Source of the DNA: Paenibacillus polymyxa | GTDB taxonomy: Bacteria; Bacillota; Bacilli; Paenibacillales; Paenibacillaceae | DNA length: 64,000 nt | Assembly: GCF_018614975.1 (NCBI RefSeq) | Contig: NZ_JAGGNR010000008.1 | Location: forward strand, 740,741 to 804,740 | Direction of reading: 5' to 3' | Shown: positions 9,829 to 19,302 of the stretch, piece after piece | Layout of the letters: every line of letters starts with the position of its first letter | Numbering within the stretch: position 1 is the first letter of the stretch | Translations under genes and position numbers: made by a program | The notes under the pieces: model-generated | What the model was told of the DNA's origin: nothing | Seen by the model: only the letters and a program-made list of their open reading frames with translations | Database searches by the model: none

Positions 9829-12800
9829 TTATGGTTCTATTCCCCATTGGAGACTTCCCGCGATATAACCGGTGACTTTGGACCAGTCCGTATAGGAAGT
9901 CTGACTACCTGCAAAAGAATAGTCATCCGTTTGCGTATAGTTGGTCCAATTGTTTTTGGAGATGCGCGTGTGGATTTCCGTGCTTTGTCCCGTATTCAGA
10001 GTTCCAGCGGAAGCTGTGAATCCAATCTCAAGCACGTGGTCAGCACCTGTCCGAACCGGATTGAGTGTACTGAACGTGCCTGTTACATTCGAACTGCCAG
10101 CTGTCGCCCAGTCAGCGAAGAAGTTCTGAGGCTGTTCACCGTTTATCGTGTAATAGTATCTGATTTTAACATCAGACAGATTCAAGGCTGTAGTACCGGT
10201 ATTGGTCAGTTTGAATTTGGGACTAATCGAGCTACCCGTTGCTGAAGTATTGCTGTTAAACATCTCAATGCGTATGGTTCCAACAGGTGCAGCTGTCGTG
10301 TCTTTAATGAGCAGATTCAAGGTCGTAGGAGCGCCTGCGCTGAATTGAAAGGTTAGCACCGCTGCGCCATTTGGCAGTGAAGCCAGGTAGCTTTTACTTA
10401 ATACGACCTCATTACCTGTTAACGTGTAATCCGTACCTGAGACCAGCGTTGCATTCCCGTTGCGAATGGATGCAAGTGTATTGCCCTTCAGTGTTAACGT
10501 GACTGGAATATCAACCTGATTGTCTTCTTTGCGATCAAATTCGGCTGTAACCGGTGTAATCGCAGAGTTGGTCACTGGTGTCCCCCCGTCGTCTCCTCCG
10601 CCATTGTTACCTCCAACACGGTCAGCATACAAAATTCCGCGGCCATTTGTTCCGAGATATACTCTTCCATACAAACGCGGATCACCCGTAATCGTGGTTA
10701 CACGAGCATACTGATGCTGATCATCATTGATACGAACCCAATTGGCACCACCGTCATCGGAGCGGAAGAATCCACGTGTTCCATCGATCTGTGCAACCGT
10801 GTATAATGCAACAACGCTCTGCCCAGGGGCCGCTTTACCAAATCCGATACTGTCTGCTTCCTCTACATTGGCAAGCTTCGTGAATGTCGCTCCTGAATCC
10901 GTGGAATGCCATAATCCGTAAGGACCTTCTTCCTCACTACCGCCTGCAAACCAGAGTTCGCCTTCAACACCTGGAACGGCATCCAGATCAGAATTCCCTT
11001 CCATCGGAAGCCCAGTCGCAGGTGATGCCGTGAAGGTAGCACCACCATTCACACTCACATAGATTTTACCCGCTGCAAATCCATAGAATTTGTTTGGATT
11101 GACACGATCCGAAATCACTTTTGCCTGTGCAGGTATGCCCGTACTTGCCGTCCATGAATTGCCGCCAGTCGAATAATGTACACCTTTGTCTGATGTGCTC
11201 CATACCAGTCGATTACCATCCGCAGAGATGGCTACAGTCCCCCCTCCGGTTGTGCCGGCAGGTTCTGCATTAGCTTTATACCACGTAGTCCCTCCGTCAC
11301 TGGACAAACCCATGGATTTTGCATTTGGATCAGCAGCATAATCTGCTTTACCTACGCGAACCATCGTATTTGGACTTAACTCTGCAAAATCAAGACTTTC
11401 TGTGGAAGAATAGTTCGGGCTCGTAAATATGGTAGCTGGCGCCTGGTCCAGATTGTTATGACGGAATCCGGAGACATCCCCCACTCCACTTATCAAATGT
11501 GCACCACTTGGCGGGCTGATTAGATCCAGTACGGCAATCTCCTCAACCCCTTTCGCCATCACTGAAATATTGATTTTTTCGTCATCATCCCAGTCTGTCA
11601 GGTTCTTCGTTCCATAGATCGTAGCACCCGTTCCATACATCATGCGATCCGAATCAAACGGATCAATCTCCAGATCACCGATCATCCAGCCCAGTTTTGG
11701 AGTTGTTTCGGGTGGGGCGGGATTGGTGCCAAATGTGAGCCATGGCGCTGCCGAAATATCCTGTGTATAACGTAATTTACGGTTCGGATATCCTTCAAAT
11801 TCCCATATGCGTGTCCACGTCGCTCCGCCATCTGTACTGCGGAACAAGGTGGCATCCGGCCACCATGAATTCAATGTGGCAACCATCAATGTACCGGGAT
11901 TCTGTGCATCGACAGCCAATCCGCCATATCCAAAATAATTATCCGTGCTGCTGCTTGGAACAGGGCTGATGTTGGTCCAGATACCTGTCGACGTGTTCAG
12001 TTTCCACACGTCACCTTTTTCCCCATCATAGGGTCCAACACCATCGCTGTAGGTAATATAGAGGCTTCCGTCTGAATCAAACACACCATGATGCGGGATA
12101 TAACCTGTAGGTTGACCAGCGACAGCTGACCAGGTCAGGCCGCCATTTGTGCTGCGATATACACTTTGATCTTTATCCGCAACACCCACATAAATTGTCT
12201 GGGTTGCTTGCCCTGCTGAACCTGTTGTTTTGTCAAATGTAATCCATGCCAGACCTACGATGTCACTGGTATATTCATTCGAAGGGTCTTGCACATAATT
12301 TCCCAGATTCGGGAAGCTTGTGACTTCGTTCCAGGTCACACCGTAATCGGTACTCTTCCATAACCCATGACCACTTCGTGCGCCGAAATACAGAATACTG
12401 TTATCATTCGGGTCCACGGTCAGGCGTTCTCCCATCGAACGTCCCGGCATGTTGCCGCCCACTTTGAACGGAAGTGTTGTGGTCTGCCATGTATCTCCCC
12501 GGTCCGTAGAGCGCAAGATGGAGCCATTATTTTGGTCCCACGAATTCGTATACGTCCCGACTGCCATATACACCCGATCGGGATCAACCGGGTCCGTAGC
12601 CAGGGCGTCCACACCATTCTTGTTCCAGTCATCCCAGCCGACAAAATCCGTTAAGGGTATCCAGCTCTCGTCAGCCGCATTCCAGCGATAGGCTCCCCCG
12701 ATATCCGTACGGGCATAGATCAAATCCTTTTCCGACTCGTTGAAAATAATGCCCGGTACAAACCCGCCTCCTGCACCCGTCACCACATTTTTCCACTCAT

Positions 12801-12909
12801 AGGCTTCACTCGGTGCCGCTGCTGTCGTTCCAGCAAGTCCTCCCAGCGAAGCGGTTACTACGGCAACCGTCAGGCTCATCATTCGCAATTTCCCCATAAA
12901 CGTTCTCAT
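9829..12909 (-). CDS. secreted GH74 xyloglucanase with X2-like and CBM3 modules
   Basis: Extracellular endo-beta-1,4-glucanase of the xyloglucan-specific GH74 family, 1026 residues. A signal peptide (positive MRTFMGKLRMM, hydrophobic core, AAA near 30) precedes a catalytic region of about 700 residues made of two beta-propellers with many BNR-like repeats (STDRGDTWQ, STDYGVTWN, STDGGATWT, SSDGGTTWY). The two expected catalytic aspartates are seen in ARTDIGGAY (D69) and SGVGDVSGF (about residue 480). After a Gly/Asp-rich linker come an X2-like Ig module (about 770-860) and a family 3 cellulose-binding module at the C-terminus. AGGAGG stands ten bases before the ATG. It would cut xyloglucan at the cell wall and feed oligosaccharides to the importer (inference from neighbours). 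A cre-like box lies upstream. Confidence 0.94.
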   Translation of the reverse strand: MRTFMGKLRMMSLTVAVVTASLGGLAGTTAAAPSEAYEWKNVVTGAGGGFVPGIIFNESEKDLIYARTDIGGAYRWNAADESWIPLTDFVGWDDWNKNGVDALATDPVDPDRVYMAVGTYTNSWDQNNGSILRSTDRGDTWQTTTLPFKVGGNMPGRSMGERLTVDPNDNSILYFGARSGHGLWKSTDYGVTWNEVTSFPNLGNYVQDPSNEYTSDIVGLAWITFDKTTGSAGQATQTIYVGVADKDQSVYRSTNGGLTWSAVAGQPTGYIPHHGVFDSDGSLYITYSDGVGPYDGEKGDVWKLNTSTGIWTNISPVPSSSTDNYFGYGGLAVDAQNPGTLMVATLNSWWPDATLFRSTDGGATWTRIWEFEGYPNRKLRYTQDISAAPWLTFGTNPAPPETTPKLGWMIGDLEIDPFDSDRMMYGTGATIYGTKNLTDWDDDEKINISVMAKGVEEIAVLDLISPPSGAHLISGVGDVSGFRHNNLDQAPATIFTSPNYSSTESLDFAELSPNTMVRVGKADYAADPNAKSMGLSSDGGTTWYKANAEPAGTTGGGTVAISADGNRLVWSTSDKGVHYSTGGNSWTASTGIPAQAKVISDRVNPNKFYGFAAGKIYVSVNGGATFTASPATGLPMEGNSDLDAVPGVEGELWFAGGSEEEGPYGLWHSTDSGATFTKLANVEEADSIGFGKAAPGQSVVALYTVAQIDGTRGFFRSDDGGANWVRINDDQHQYARVTTITGDPRLYGRVYLGTNGRGILYADRVGGNNGGGDDGGTPVTNSAITPVTAEFDRKEDNQVDIPVTLTLKGNTLASIRNGNATLVSGTDYTLTGNEVVLSKSYLASLPNGAAVLTFQFSAGAPTTLNLLIKDTTAAPVGTIRIEMFNSNTSATGSSISPKFKLTNTGTTALNLSDVKIRYYYTINGEQPQNFFADWATAGSSNVTGTFSTLNPVRTGADHVLEIGFTASAGTLNTGQSTEIHTRISKNNWTNYTQTDDYSFAGSQTSYTDWSKVTGYIAGSLQWGIEP

Positions 12910-13188
12910 ATCAACTGATCCTCCTCTTCTACTTCGTTACTGCATTTCGGTCTATCCCCGCTGTCTCATCGTGCTGATGATGGCGTGCCAGACGAATCAA
13001 TGCATCCCTCGATACAAGAAGCCTCACCCCCTTCCAGCCATATTGTTAAGCGCTTACATAATTATTCCTGATTCGCGGTTATATGGATAATTCTTTCAAT
13101 AAATAACATTCGATAGCAATCCTCAAACCCCTCTGTACAAATTCCGATTTTTGTAAAATATTTTCAGTGTTTAAAATCGTTTATACAT
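12910..13188. other. upstream region of the GH74 gene
   Basis: Apart from the cre-like box at 13044-13058 I see no gene here. The sequence is AT-rich past 13060, consistent with a promoter zone for the minus-strand xyloglucanase gene, but no convincing -35/-10 pair could be fixed. Confidence 0.5.
13044..13058. promoter_or_regulatory. cre-like box upstream of the GH74 gene
   Basis: On the minus strand the site reads TGTAAGCGCTTAACA, identical to an ideal palindromic cre except for one extra base in the right half. It lies about 135-150 bases before the xyloglucanase start. CcpA control is inferred. Confidence 0.5.
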
Positions 13189-13216
13189 CAAAAAAGATGC
13201 TGTTAGAACAGCACCT
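13189..13216 (-). terminator. Rho-independent terminator after the SMP-30 gene
   Basis: On the minus strand GTGCTGTT and AACAGCAT form a tight hairpin followed by six T. It ends the transcript of the lactonase-esterase operon before the GH74 promoter zone. Confidence 0.8.
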
Positions 13217-13300
13217 TTCGACATTTTATATAAGAGTAAAAAAAGGAATCGTTTCTTTCCTGGCAAACCAGGCAGAGGTTCACTACATAGTTGGCACCTG

Positions 13301-14182
13301 TTATTTCTGGCTACCATAAGCGTGAGTCTTCTGCCCTTTGACGCCCGGTCTGATGACAAAAAGTGAGCCTGCATCCGGTGTCTCTTTCAGACGTTCTTCC
13401 TTAATCCCTATACGTGCTGTTGTAATGTATAACTCTGCGAGATCCGGTCCACCAAAACAGCAGGATGTTACCTGATCTGCCGGTACCTCGATCTGTTGCA
13501 ACAGTTCTGATGTATGCGGGTTCCAACGAGTGACTCTTCCTCCACCCCAGTGCGCAACCCACAGCATGCCCTCACCATCAACCGTCATCCCATCCGGAAA
13601 ACCGAATTCCTCCGGTATGTGAATGACACTTGTCCGATTTTGTATCGTACCTGCCGTCAAATCGAAATCAAACCGGTCAATAGAACGTGTCGGGGTATCA
13701 ATGTAATACATGGTCTGCCGATCCGGACTCCAGCCCAGACCGTTGGATGTAGACACACCTTGTACCATTGTTCGAACGGAGTGCCCTTGCTCCAAACAAT
13801 ACAGCGATCCGGCTTTTCTTTCATTATTCATGCTCATCGTGCCTGCCCAGAAGCGGCCCTTCGCATCACATTTTCCATCATTAAAACGATTGGTATCCTT
13901 ATCTTGTTCAGGGTCCTCAATGGCCTTCAGCTCACCCGTAAGCAAGTGATACGTATAGAATCCACTGCGCAAAGCAACCACAACTTCGTCACCACGATAC
14001 GGAACAACAGCCCCGACATGTTCACCGACATCATAAGCCTGATCCTGCCCTGTAGCCGGATCATACACATGCACCTTGAAGCTTTCAATATCTACCCACA
14101 ATAATCGATTGTTTTCCGCATCCCAGCTTGGACCTTCCCCCAGTAATGCCGGGGTTTGAACTGCTACAGTTACGTTGCTCAT
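13301..14182 (-). CDS. SMP-30/gluconolactonase family protein
   Basis: Six-bladed beta-propeller sugar lactonase-like enzyme of the SMP-30/LRE family, 293 residues, the usual length. Family signatures are LLGEGPSWD at the N-terminus, RFNDGKCDAKGRFWAGTMS in the middle, SNGLGWSPDRQTMYYIDT, and GFPDGMTVDGEGMLWVAHW. The metal ligands expected in this family (Glu of GEGP, Asn of SNGLGWSP, Asp of PDGMTVD) are all present. No signal peptide. It starts 12 bases after the SGNH hydrolase gene and is the last gene of the esterase operon. Members hydrolyse aldonolactones such as glucono-, xylono- or arabinono-lactone; which one is used here is not visible. Confidence 0.88.
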   Translation of the reverse strand: MSNVTVAVQTPALLGEGPSWDAENNRLLWVDIESFKVHVYDPATGQDQAYDVGEHVGAVVPYRGDEVVVALRSGFYTYHLLTGELKAIEDPEQDKDTNRFNDGKCDAKGRFWAGTMSMNNERKAGSLYCLEQGHSVRTMVQGVSTSNGLGWSPDRQTMYYIDTPTRSIDRFDFDLTAGTIQNRTSVIHIPEEFGFPDGMTVDGEGMLWVAHWGGGRVTRWNPHTSELLQQIEVPADQVTSCCFGGPDLAELYITTARIGIKEERLKETPDAGSLFVIRPGVKGQKTHAYGSQK

Positions 14183-14194
14183 GCCATCACGTCC

Positions 14195-14860
14195 TTATTC
14201 AGATTTGACGCCGCCTGACCATTCGAATCCGATGGCATCCAAGAATGCTTTGGACAGTACCATATGGCCCGTTGCATCCGGATGTACCCGGTCATAAGTC
14301 AGCACAGACGTATAGAAATGATCCCAAAATGGAGCAAACGCAGCCTGTGTATCCACATACACCGCATCATACTCACTCGCTACCCTGCGTACCGCTTCTC
14401 CGTAGATATCCATCGTTGCCCGCATCGGGTCTTCCGGATTGGCCTCAAGATAATAAGGCGTCATCAGTACCAGACCTTTCAGGTTGGGACGAACCGAAGC
14501 CACCAATTCACGCAATGTGGATTCGTATTCTTCAAGAAACACATGTGAGTCTGTTGACAATGGGTTGTCGAACTGACGCCATACATCATTAATGCCGATC
14601 ATGATCGTCAGCCAGTCCGGTTTAAGGTCAAGCACATCACGATCCCAGCGCTGTTTCAGATCACGAATCGTATTTCCACCATTACCCACATTCTGGACAC
14701 GCAACATCAATTCCGGATAGATGGACCGCAATAGTGCATGGACTTGCGCAACATAACCATGGCCCAGACCTGAACTGCCTTCGCCTACAGGATGTTCCCG
14801 ACCACAATCTGTAATCGAATCCCCGATAAACAGAAGCTTGTCATTTTTCTGCAATTTCAT
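14195..14860 (-). CDS. SGNH/GDSL hydrolase, probable carbohydrate esterase
   Basis: Intracellular esterase of the SGNH hydrolase superfamily, 221 residues. The four conserved blocks are seen: FIGDSITD (catalytic Ser), NVGNGGNT (Gly), MIGINDVW (Asn), and DRVHPDATGH (catalytic Asp and His). I start at the ATG at 14860 (MKLQKND), nine bases after AGGAG; the ATG two codons earlier is too close to the site. It lies between an acetylxylan-esterase-like gene and an SMP-30 gene in one operon, so deacetylation of imported plant oligosaccharides is the likely job (inference). There is no signal peptide. Confidence 0.88.
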   Translation of the reverse strand: MKLQKNDKLLFIGDSITDCGREHPVGEGSSGLGHGYVAQVHALLRSIYPELMLRVQNVGNGGNTIRDLKQRWDRDVLDLKPDWLTIMIGINDVWRQFDNPLSTDSHVFLEEYESTLRELVASVRPNLKGLVLMTPYYLEANPEDPMRATMDIYGEAVRRVASEYDAVYVDTQAAFAPFWDHFYTSVLTYDRVHPDATGHMVLSKAFLDAIGFEWSGGVKSE

Positions 14861-14943
14861 CGTCATTTTCTCCTTCGCTCTAAAGCGCTAATGTACGGAA
14901 TACTCGGAATAGTCAGGACTGTTTACTTGCTACCATCCAGCGA

Positions 14944-15732
14944 TTACCAGCCTTGATTCTTGAGCCATGTGAGACACAGATCTGACCATACCCGAATCGC
15001 GTGGTTGTCCTCAGCCAATCCAAGACCATGTGAGCCTTTCTCAAAAACGTGCAAATCATAGGGAATGCCATGCGCACCCAATGCAAGTGCGTAACGTAAA
15101 CTATTCTCCACAGGCACTGCCTGATCAGCGCTAGTATGCCAGATGAATGCTTCAGGAGCATCCGCTCTCACCTGCTGCTCCGCACTGAGAGCCTTGATCT
15201 GCTCGGCAGATGCATCCGATCCAAGCAAATTTTCACGGGAACCTGCATGTCCATAGGACTCCATCGTAATGACCGGATAACAGAGAATAACTCGATCCGG
15301 GCGTGAACTTTGGCGTTCAATAAGGTCCTCATGATCCGGTTGCCCCTCGTCATACAGCGTTCCCAGTGTTGCTGTGAGATGTCCGCCTGCGGAGAAACCA
15401 AGTACTGCAACCTTGGCAGGGTTGATGCCGTACTGCTCAGCATGAGCACGAACATAACGTATGGCACGCTGACCATCTGTTATTGGCGCAGGATGCTGAT
15501 GAGGTGCCACCCGATATTTCAGGACAAATGCACTTATACCTGCACGGTTCAACAATTCGGCTATTGGAGCACCTTCATGATCAGCCAAAAATCCATAGCC
15601 GCCCCCTGGACATACAATGACAGCGCTCTCGGAACCGGGCTGAATAAATGGAATCAAATGTGGCATTTCGTCTTCATGGCCCTGGGCTGCATAAGGTGCA
15701 GCATGATCCCATAGGGGTATAGTTGTTGTCAT
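14944..15732 (-). CDS. alpha/beta hydrolase, acetylxylan-esterase-like
   Basis: Cytoplasmic serine esterase of the alpha/beta-hydrolase fold, about 262 residues. The oxyanion motif CPGGGYGF, the nucleophile elbow GFSAGGHL, a late Asp in TSADQAVPVENS and the catalytic His in EKGSHGLGL are all visible and match the BD-FAE/acetylxylan esterase group. The start is uncertain: ATG 15732 (MTTTIPLW) or a TTG two codons upstream at 15738; a GGAGAGG site serves either. First gene of the operon that continues, after a gap of 83 bases, with SGNH hydrolase and SMP-30. A cre-like box lies about 42 bases upstream. Confidence 0.88.
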   Translation of the reverse strand: MTTTIPLWDHAAPYAAQGHEDEMPHLIPFIQPGSESAVIVCPGGGYGFLADHEGAPIAELLNRAGISAFVLKYRVAPHQHPAPITDGQRAIRYVRAHAEQYGINPAKVAVLGFSAGGHLTATLGTLYDEGQPDHEDLIERQSSRPDRVILCYPVITMESYGHAGSRENLLGSDASAEQIKALSAEQQVRADAPEAFIWHTSADQAVPVENSLRYALALGAHGIPYDLHVFEKGSHGLGLAEDNHAIRVWSDLCLTWLKNQGW

Positions 15733-15773
15733 CTTCAATCATCCTCTCCAAGTAGAACGGAACCATGGGTCCG

Positions 15774-15787
15774 TTTAAACGTTTTCG
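15774..15787. promoter_or_regulatory. cre-like box upstream of the esterase operon
   Basis: TTTAAACGTTTTCG agrees with the cre consensus at 12 of 14 positions. It lies about 42 bases before the esterase start, between it and the divergently organised regulator block. Confidence 0.35.
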
Positions 15788-15875
15788 AATCTCAAGAATC
15801 GATACCATCATAACGGTAATGACCCTAACGCATCAATACCTTCCTGGCATCACTTTTTGATCATTCAGGTACATG

Positions 15876-16709
15876 TTAGTACAAATTACGGAACTGTTCA
15901 GGAGTGACCCCCTCAATCCTGCGAAAGGTTGCTACAAAATGGCTTGAATCCCGAAAGCCAACCCTAACTGCAGTTTCCCTAATCGTGGGTCTATGGTCTG
16001 CGGTCATGATTTCCTTGGCTTTGCGAATTCGCAGCAAAATAAAATAACTGTAGGCTGTCATGCCAAAGGATTGTTTGAACAAGGTATTCAGATGTCTGGA
16101 TGAGATCCCTGTGAGGTCAGCCATATGTTCGAGCCCAATCTCGGGATTCGCATAATGCTGTTCCATGAATGCAATGAGCGGAGCGAGTCTCTCCACGGCA
16201 TGTGAGATGGAAGAACGATTACCCGTCATGCCATGTTTTTTGAGCAAAATCAGAAATCGGTATATATCCGCTGACGCTTCGAGTCCCGACAAATCCTGAT
16301 CACTTCTGATGGAATCCAGCACTTCCTGGCCGTAATCATTGAACGGACTGCTCTGCTCCCACTGGTAGAACGCTGCTTCACCCAGACTAAGTGACTCCAA
16401 GATTGCCGGACACTGGGAACCGCCAAAAGTAATGTAAAATGTCTCCCACTCTCCTTGGGCGCGCACATATTCATGCGGTTCATTCGGTGGCAGCAAAATA
16501 CCGGATGCTTCCCCCAGTACGACCGTGGACCCGGCAAACTTGAATTCTCCTGCTCCCTTTACTGTCTGAAGCCAGTGGTAACAGGGATAACCAACAGGTC
16601 TGGACACCTTCTCCTGATTGCCGTTATAACCCAGGCTCTCAATATAAAGGGGCAGCGGCTGATCACGGGATGTCATGAAATATCGTTGATGTCGGGGGGA
16701 TATAAGCAT
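15876..16709 (-). CDS. AraC-family transcriptional regulator
   Basis: Sugar-responsive transcription regulator, 277 residues. The N-terminal cupin-type sensing domain (residues about 20-150) shows the family pattern GILLPPNEPHEYV; the C-terminal domain has two helix-turn-helix units (LTGISSRHLNTLFKQSFGM, AVRVGFRDSSHFVATFRRIEG split here by the family gap) and ends in the usual TPEQFRNLY. AAGGAGG precedes the ATG at 16709. It is transcribed divergently from the GH42 beta-galactosidase across a 127-base gap with a 10-base direct repeat, so it probably controls that gene and perhaps the esterase operon behind it (inference). Confidence 0.92.
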   Translation of the reverse strand: MLISPRHQRYFMTSRDQPLPLYIESLGYNGNQEKVSRPVGYPCYHWLQTVKGAGEFKFAGSTVVLGEASGILLPPNEPHEYVRAQGEWETFYITFGGSQCPAILESLSLGEAAFYQWEQSSPFNDYGQEVLDSIRSDQDLSGLEASADIYRFLILLKKHGMTGNRSSISHAVERLAPLIAFMEQHYANPEIGLEHMADLTGISSRHLNTLFKQSFGMTAYSYFILLRIRKAKEIMTADHRPTIRETAVRVGFRDSSHFVATFRRIEGVTPEQFRNLY

Positions 16710-16746
16710 GGGTGCCTCCTTGGGTATAAGCTGAAATAGACTTCCG

Positions 16747-16821
16747 TATTCTTATATCAGTCATTACTTTTATTATATTTTAAAAGTCATATGTATCATA
16801 TAGTATAGGATTATTCTTATA
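16747..16821. repeat. 10-base direct repeat in the araC-GH42 intergenic region
   Basis: TATTCTTATA occurs at 16747-16756 and 16812-16821, 65 bases apart (about six helical turns). The second copy lies next to the GH42 ribosome binding site. A pair of AraC-type sites is possible; AT-richness makes chance occurrence plausible. Confidence 0.3.
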
Positions 16822-16836
16822 CAAGAGGTGAACACA

Positions 16837-18864
16837 TTGATTAGCAGCAAACTACCCAAAATGTTCTACGGCGGCGATTATAACCCGGAACAGTGGGATC
16901 ACGAAACCCACCTTGAAGACCTGCGCATGTTCCAACTGGCAGGCATTGATATTGCCACAATCAACGTATTTTCATGGGCACTGATTCAGCCTGATGAAGT
17001 TACTTACCGTTTTGAAGAACTCGACCAACTAATTAATCGACTATATGAAAATGGTGTCTATATATGCCTTGCAACAAGCACTGCTGCCCATCCGGCTTGG
17101 ATGGCAAAGAAATATCCGGATGTGCTTCGTGTGGATGCCGATGGACGCAAACGCAAATTCGGTGGACGCCATAATTCCTGCCCCAACAGCCCGACCTATC
17201 GCAAATACGCTGAGAAGATTGCGGATAAACTGGCCGAACGATACAAGGATCACCCCGCAGTTCTCGTATGGCACATCTCCAACGAATATGGCGGTGAGTG
17301 CTACTGTGACAACTGTGAGAAAGCGTTCCGCGTGTATCTTAAAGAACGCTATCAGACTCTGGAACAGGTCAACAAAGCATGGAACACAAATTTCTGGGGG
17401 CATACCTTCTACGATTGGGACGAAATTGTATTACCGAGCAACCTGAGCGAACACTGGGGCAACAACAATTCAACGTTCCAGGGAATCTCACTGGACTACT
17501 CCCGATTTAACTCCGACAGCATGCTGGATTGTTATCTGTTGGAATACGAAGCGATCAAAAAACACATCCCGGACTCCGTTGTTACTACCAATCTGATGGG
17601 ATTCTTCAAGCAATTGGACTATTTCAAATGGGCAAAATATTTGGATATCGTCTCCTGGGACAGTTATCCTGGTCTCGCCACTCCTGTCAGCTTCACGGCA
17701 ATGGCTCATGACCTTATGCGCGGACTGAAGGATGGACAACCGTTCATGCTGATGGAGCAAACACCAAGCCAGCAGAACTGGCAGCCATATAACTCACTGA
17801 AACGTCCGGGAGTCATGCGTCTGTGGAGTTATCAATCTGTTGCGCACGGGGCCGATACCATTATGTTCTTCCAGCTTCGCCGCTCCATCGGTGCCTGTGA
17901 GAAGTATCATGGTGCAGTTATTGAGCATGCTGGGCATGAGAATACACGTGTATTCCGCGAAGTCGCTGAGCTGGGCAAGGAATTGCAGATCCTTGGAGAT
18001 ACCACGCTGGATGCATCTGTTGAATCCAAAGTAGCGATTGTGTTCGACTGGGATAACTGGTGGGCCATCGAAAAATCAAGCGGACCTACAGTTGCCCTGA
18101 ACTATGTGGATCAGATCCATAAATACTACGCAGCCTTCTTCCGCCGTAACATACAAGTAGATATCATCAGTGTGGATACGGATATGAGCAAATACGACAT
18201 TGTCCTTGCCCCTGTTCTTTACATGGTTAAACCAGGGTTTGCCGCCAAACTGGAGAAGTATGTTGAAGCAGGTGGAACATTCCTCACGACCTTCTTCAGT
18301 GGCATTGTCAACGAAAACGATCTCGTGACCACAGGTGGATATCCGGGAGAACTTCGTAAACTGCTCGGAATCTGGGTGGAAGAGATTGATGCGCTACTGC
18401 CTGAGCAAAAGAACAGCATTGTCCTCAAAGCAGCCTGCGGTGATCTTCAAGGAGAGTATGGCTGCGGCATGTTGTGTGATCTGCTGCACAGTGAAGGAGC
18501 CGAAGTCATCGCGGAGTATGGAGACGACTTTTATAAAGGCATGCCTGTTGTGACACGTAATACCTATGGTCAAGGTGAAGCCTGGTACGTTGCATCCGAC
18601 CCGGATGAGACCTTCCTGGATGGTTTGCTGGGACAGCTTGCAGCAGCCAAGAACGTAGAGTCCTTGCTTGAGACACCAGAAGGTGTTGAAGTAAGCGCAC
18701 GAACCAAAGACGGCAAACCCTTCCTGTTTGTCATGAACCATAACGCAACCACGCAATCCTATGATCTGGGAACAGCTAAGGCACATGATCTGCTCACCAA
18801 TCGTGAGCTTTTGGGAAGTGTTGAGATTGAAGCCCGCGGGGTGCAATTGCTCGAAATGAAATAA
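16837..18864 (+). CDS. GH42 beta-galactosidase
   Basis: Cytoplasmic beta-galactosidase of family GH42, about 675 residues. The TIM barrel carries the acid/base Glu in HISNEYGGECYC (E150) and the nucleophile in FMLMEQTPS (E307). The Cys cluster that binds zinc in this family is present (CPNS, then CYCDNC). A trimerisation domain (about 390-600) and a small C-terminal beta domain follow. The best start is the TTG at 16837 (reading MISSKLPKMFYGG), six bases after AGAGGTG; the GTG within that site at 16828 is less likely. Transcribed away from the AraC regulator. With the GH2 enzyme it gives the locus two different beta-galactosidases, suited to removing galactose side chains from hemicellulose or galactan fragments. 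Confidence 0.95.
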   Translation: MISSKLPKMFYGGDYNPEQWDHETHLEDLRMFQLAGIDIATINVFSWALIQPDEVTYRFEELDQLINRLYENGVYICLATSTAAHPAWMAKKYPDVLRVDADGRKRKFGGRHNSCPNSPTYRKYAEKIADKLAERYKDHPAVLVWHISNEYGGECYCDNCEKAFRVYLKERYQTLEQVNKAWNTNFWGHTFYDWDEIVLPSNLSEHWGNNNSTFQGISLDYSRFNSDSMLDCYLLEYEAIKKHIPDSVVTTNLMGFFKQLDYFKWAKYLDIVSWDSYPGLATPVSFTAMAHDLMRGLKDGQPFMLMEQTPSQQNWQPYNSLKRPGVMRLWSYQSVAHGADTIMFFQLRRSIGACEKYHGAVIEHAGHENTRVFREVAELGKELQILGDTTLDASVESKVAIVFDWDNWWAIEKSSGPTVALNYVDQIHKYYAAFFRRNIQVDIISVDTDMSKYDIVLAPVLYMVKPGFAAKLEKYVEAGGTFLTTFFSGIVNENDLVTTGGYPGELRKLLGIWVEEIDALLPEQKNSIVLKAACGDLQGEYGCGMLCDLLHSEGAEVIAEYGDDFYKGMPVVTRNTYGQGEAWYVASDPDETFLDGLLGQLAAAKNVESLLETPEGVEVSARTKDGKPFLFVMNHNATTQSYDLGTAKAHDLLTNRELLGSVEIEARGVQLLEMK

Positions 18865-18918
18865 GCGATTTCGCTTCATTGGAATCATTCGGAATAATAT
18901 AATGTGATAGAAATACCC

Positions 18919-18935
18919 GTGATACAAAGTGTCAC
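18919..18935. promoter_or_regulatory. dyad similar to the one before the WYL regulator gene
   Basis: GTGATA-CAAAG-TGTCAC is an imperfect inverted repeat followed by ATATTC. It resembles the better dyad at 19210-19228, which is followed by TTATTC. It lies just past the GH42 stop codon. Confidence 0.35.
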
Positions 18936-19014
18936 ATATTCATTCCTTTTATACTTGTTATTGTCTTCAGCGAGAATATTGGTATAGATTTCAGACCTTT
19001 ATCGTCTTCTGTAA

Positions 19015-19066
19015 GCCAAAAGCTGCTACTTCCCGTATCCGTCTACATCGGATGCGGGTTTTTGGC
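19015..19066 (+). terminator. Rho-independent terminator after the GH42 gene
   Basis: CCCGTATCCG and CGGATGCGGG form a 10-bp stem followed by five T; outer arms GCCAAAA and TTTTTGGC extend it. It closes the GH42 transcript and isolates the next gene. Confidence 0.85.
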
Positions 19067-19209
19067 ATGATCTGTGGCCTTTTTGATAGAAGGAAATATC
19101 AGTATGCAAAGCGAATTGGACGAGAAACACATTTTAACAAAGCCTGCCGGAACATGCTTGTGAATCCTGATGCCGATCCACTATAAAATAATGAACAGTT
19201 GAAATATTG

Positions 19210-19228
19210 GTGACACTCATGATGTCAC
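19210..19228. promoter_or_regulatory. operator-like dyad upstream of the WYL regulator gene
   Basis: The arms GTGACA and TGTCAC flank a 7-base spacer, about 75 bases before the regulator's ATG and just upstream of a TACAAT -10-like hexamer at about 19239. Autoregulation by the WYL protein is the simplest explanation, but unproven. Confidence 0.45.
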
Positions 19229-19302
19229 TTATTCGTTGTTACAATAGAAATAGAACTACGACATCACTTTCCGGCGGCGCAGATCGAAACGGAGTGGCTG
19301 AC

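Noticed and set aside
13171..13374. 67-codon minus-strand frame past the SMP-30 gene
   Set aside because: It overlaps the end of the SMP-30 gene in another frame and runs into its terminator; no start signals.
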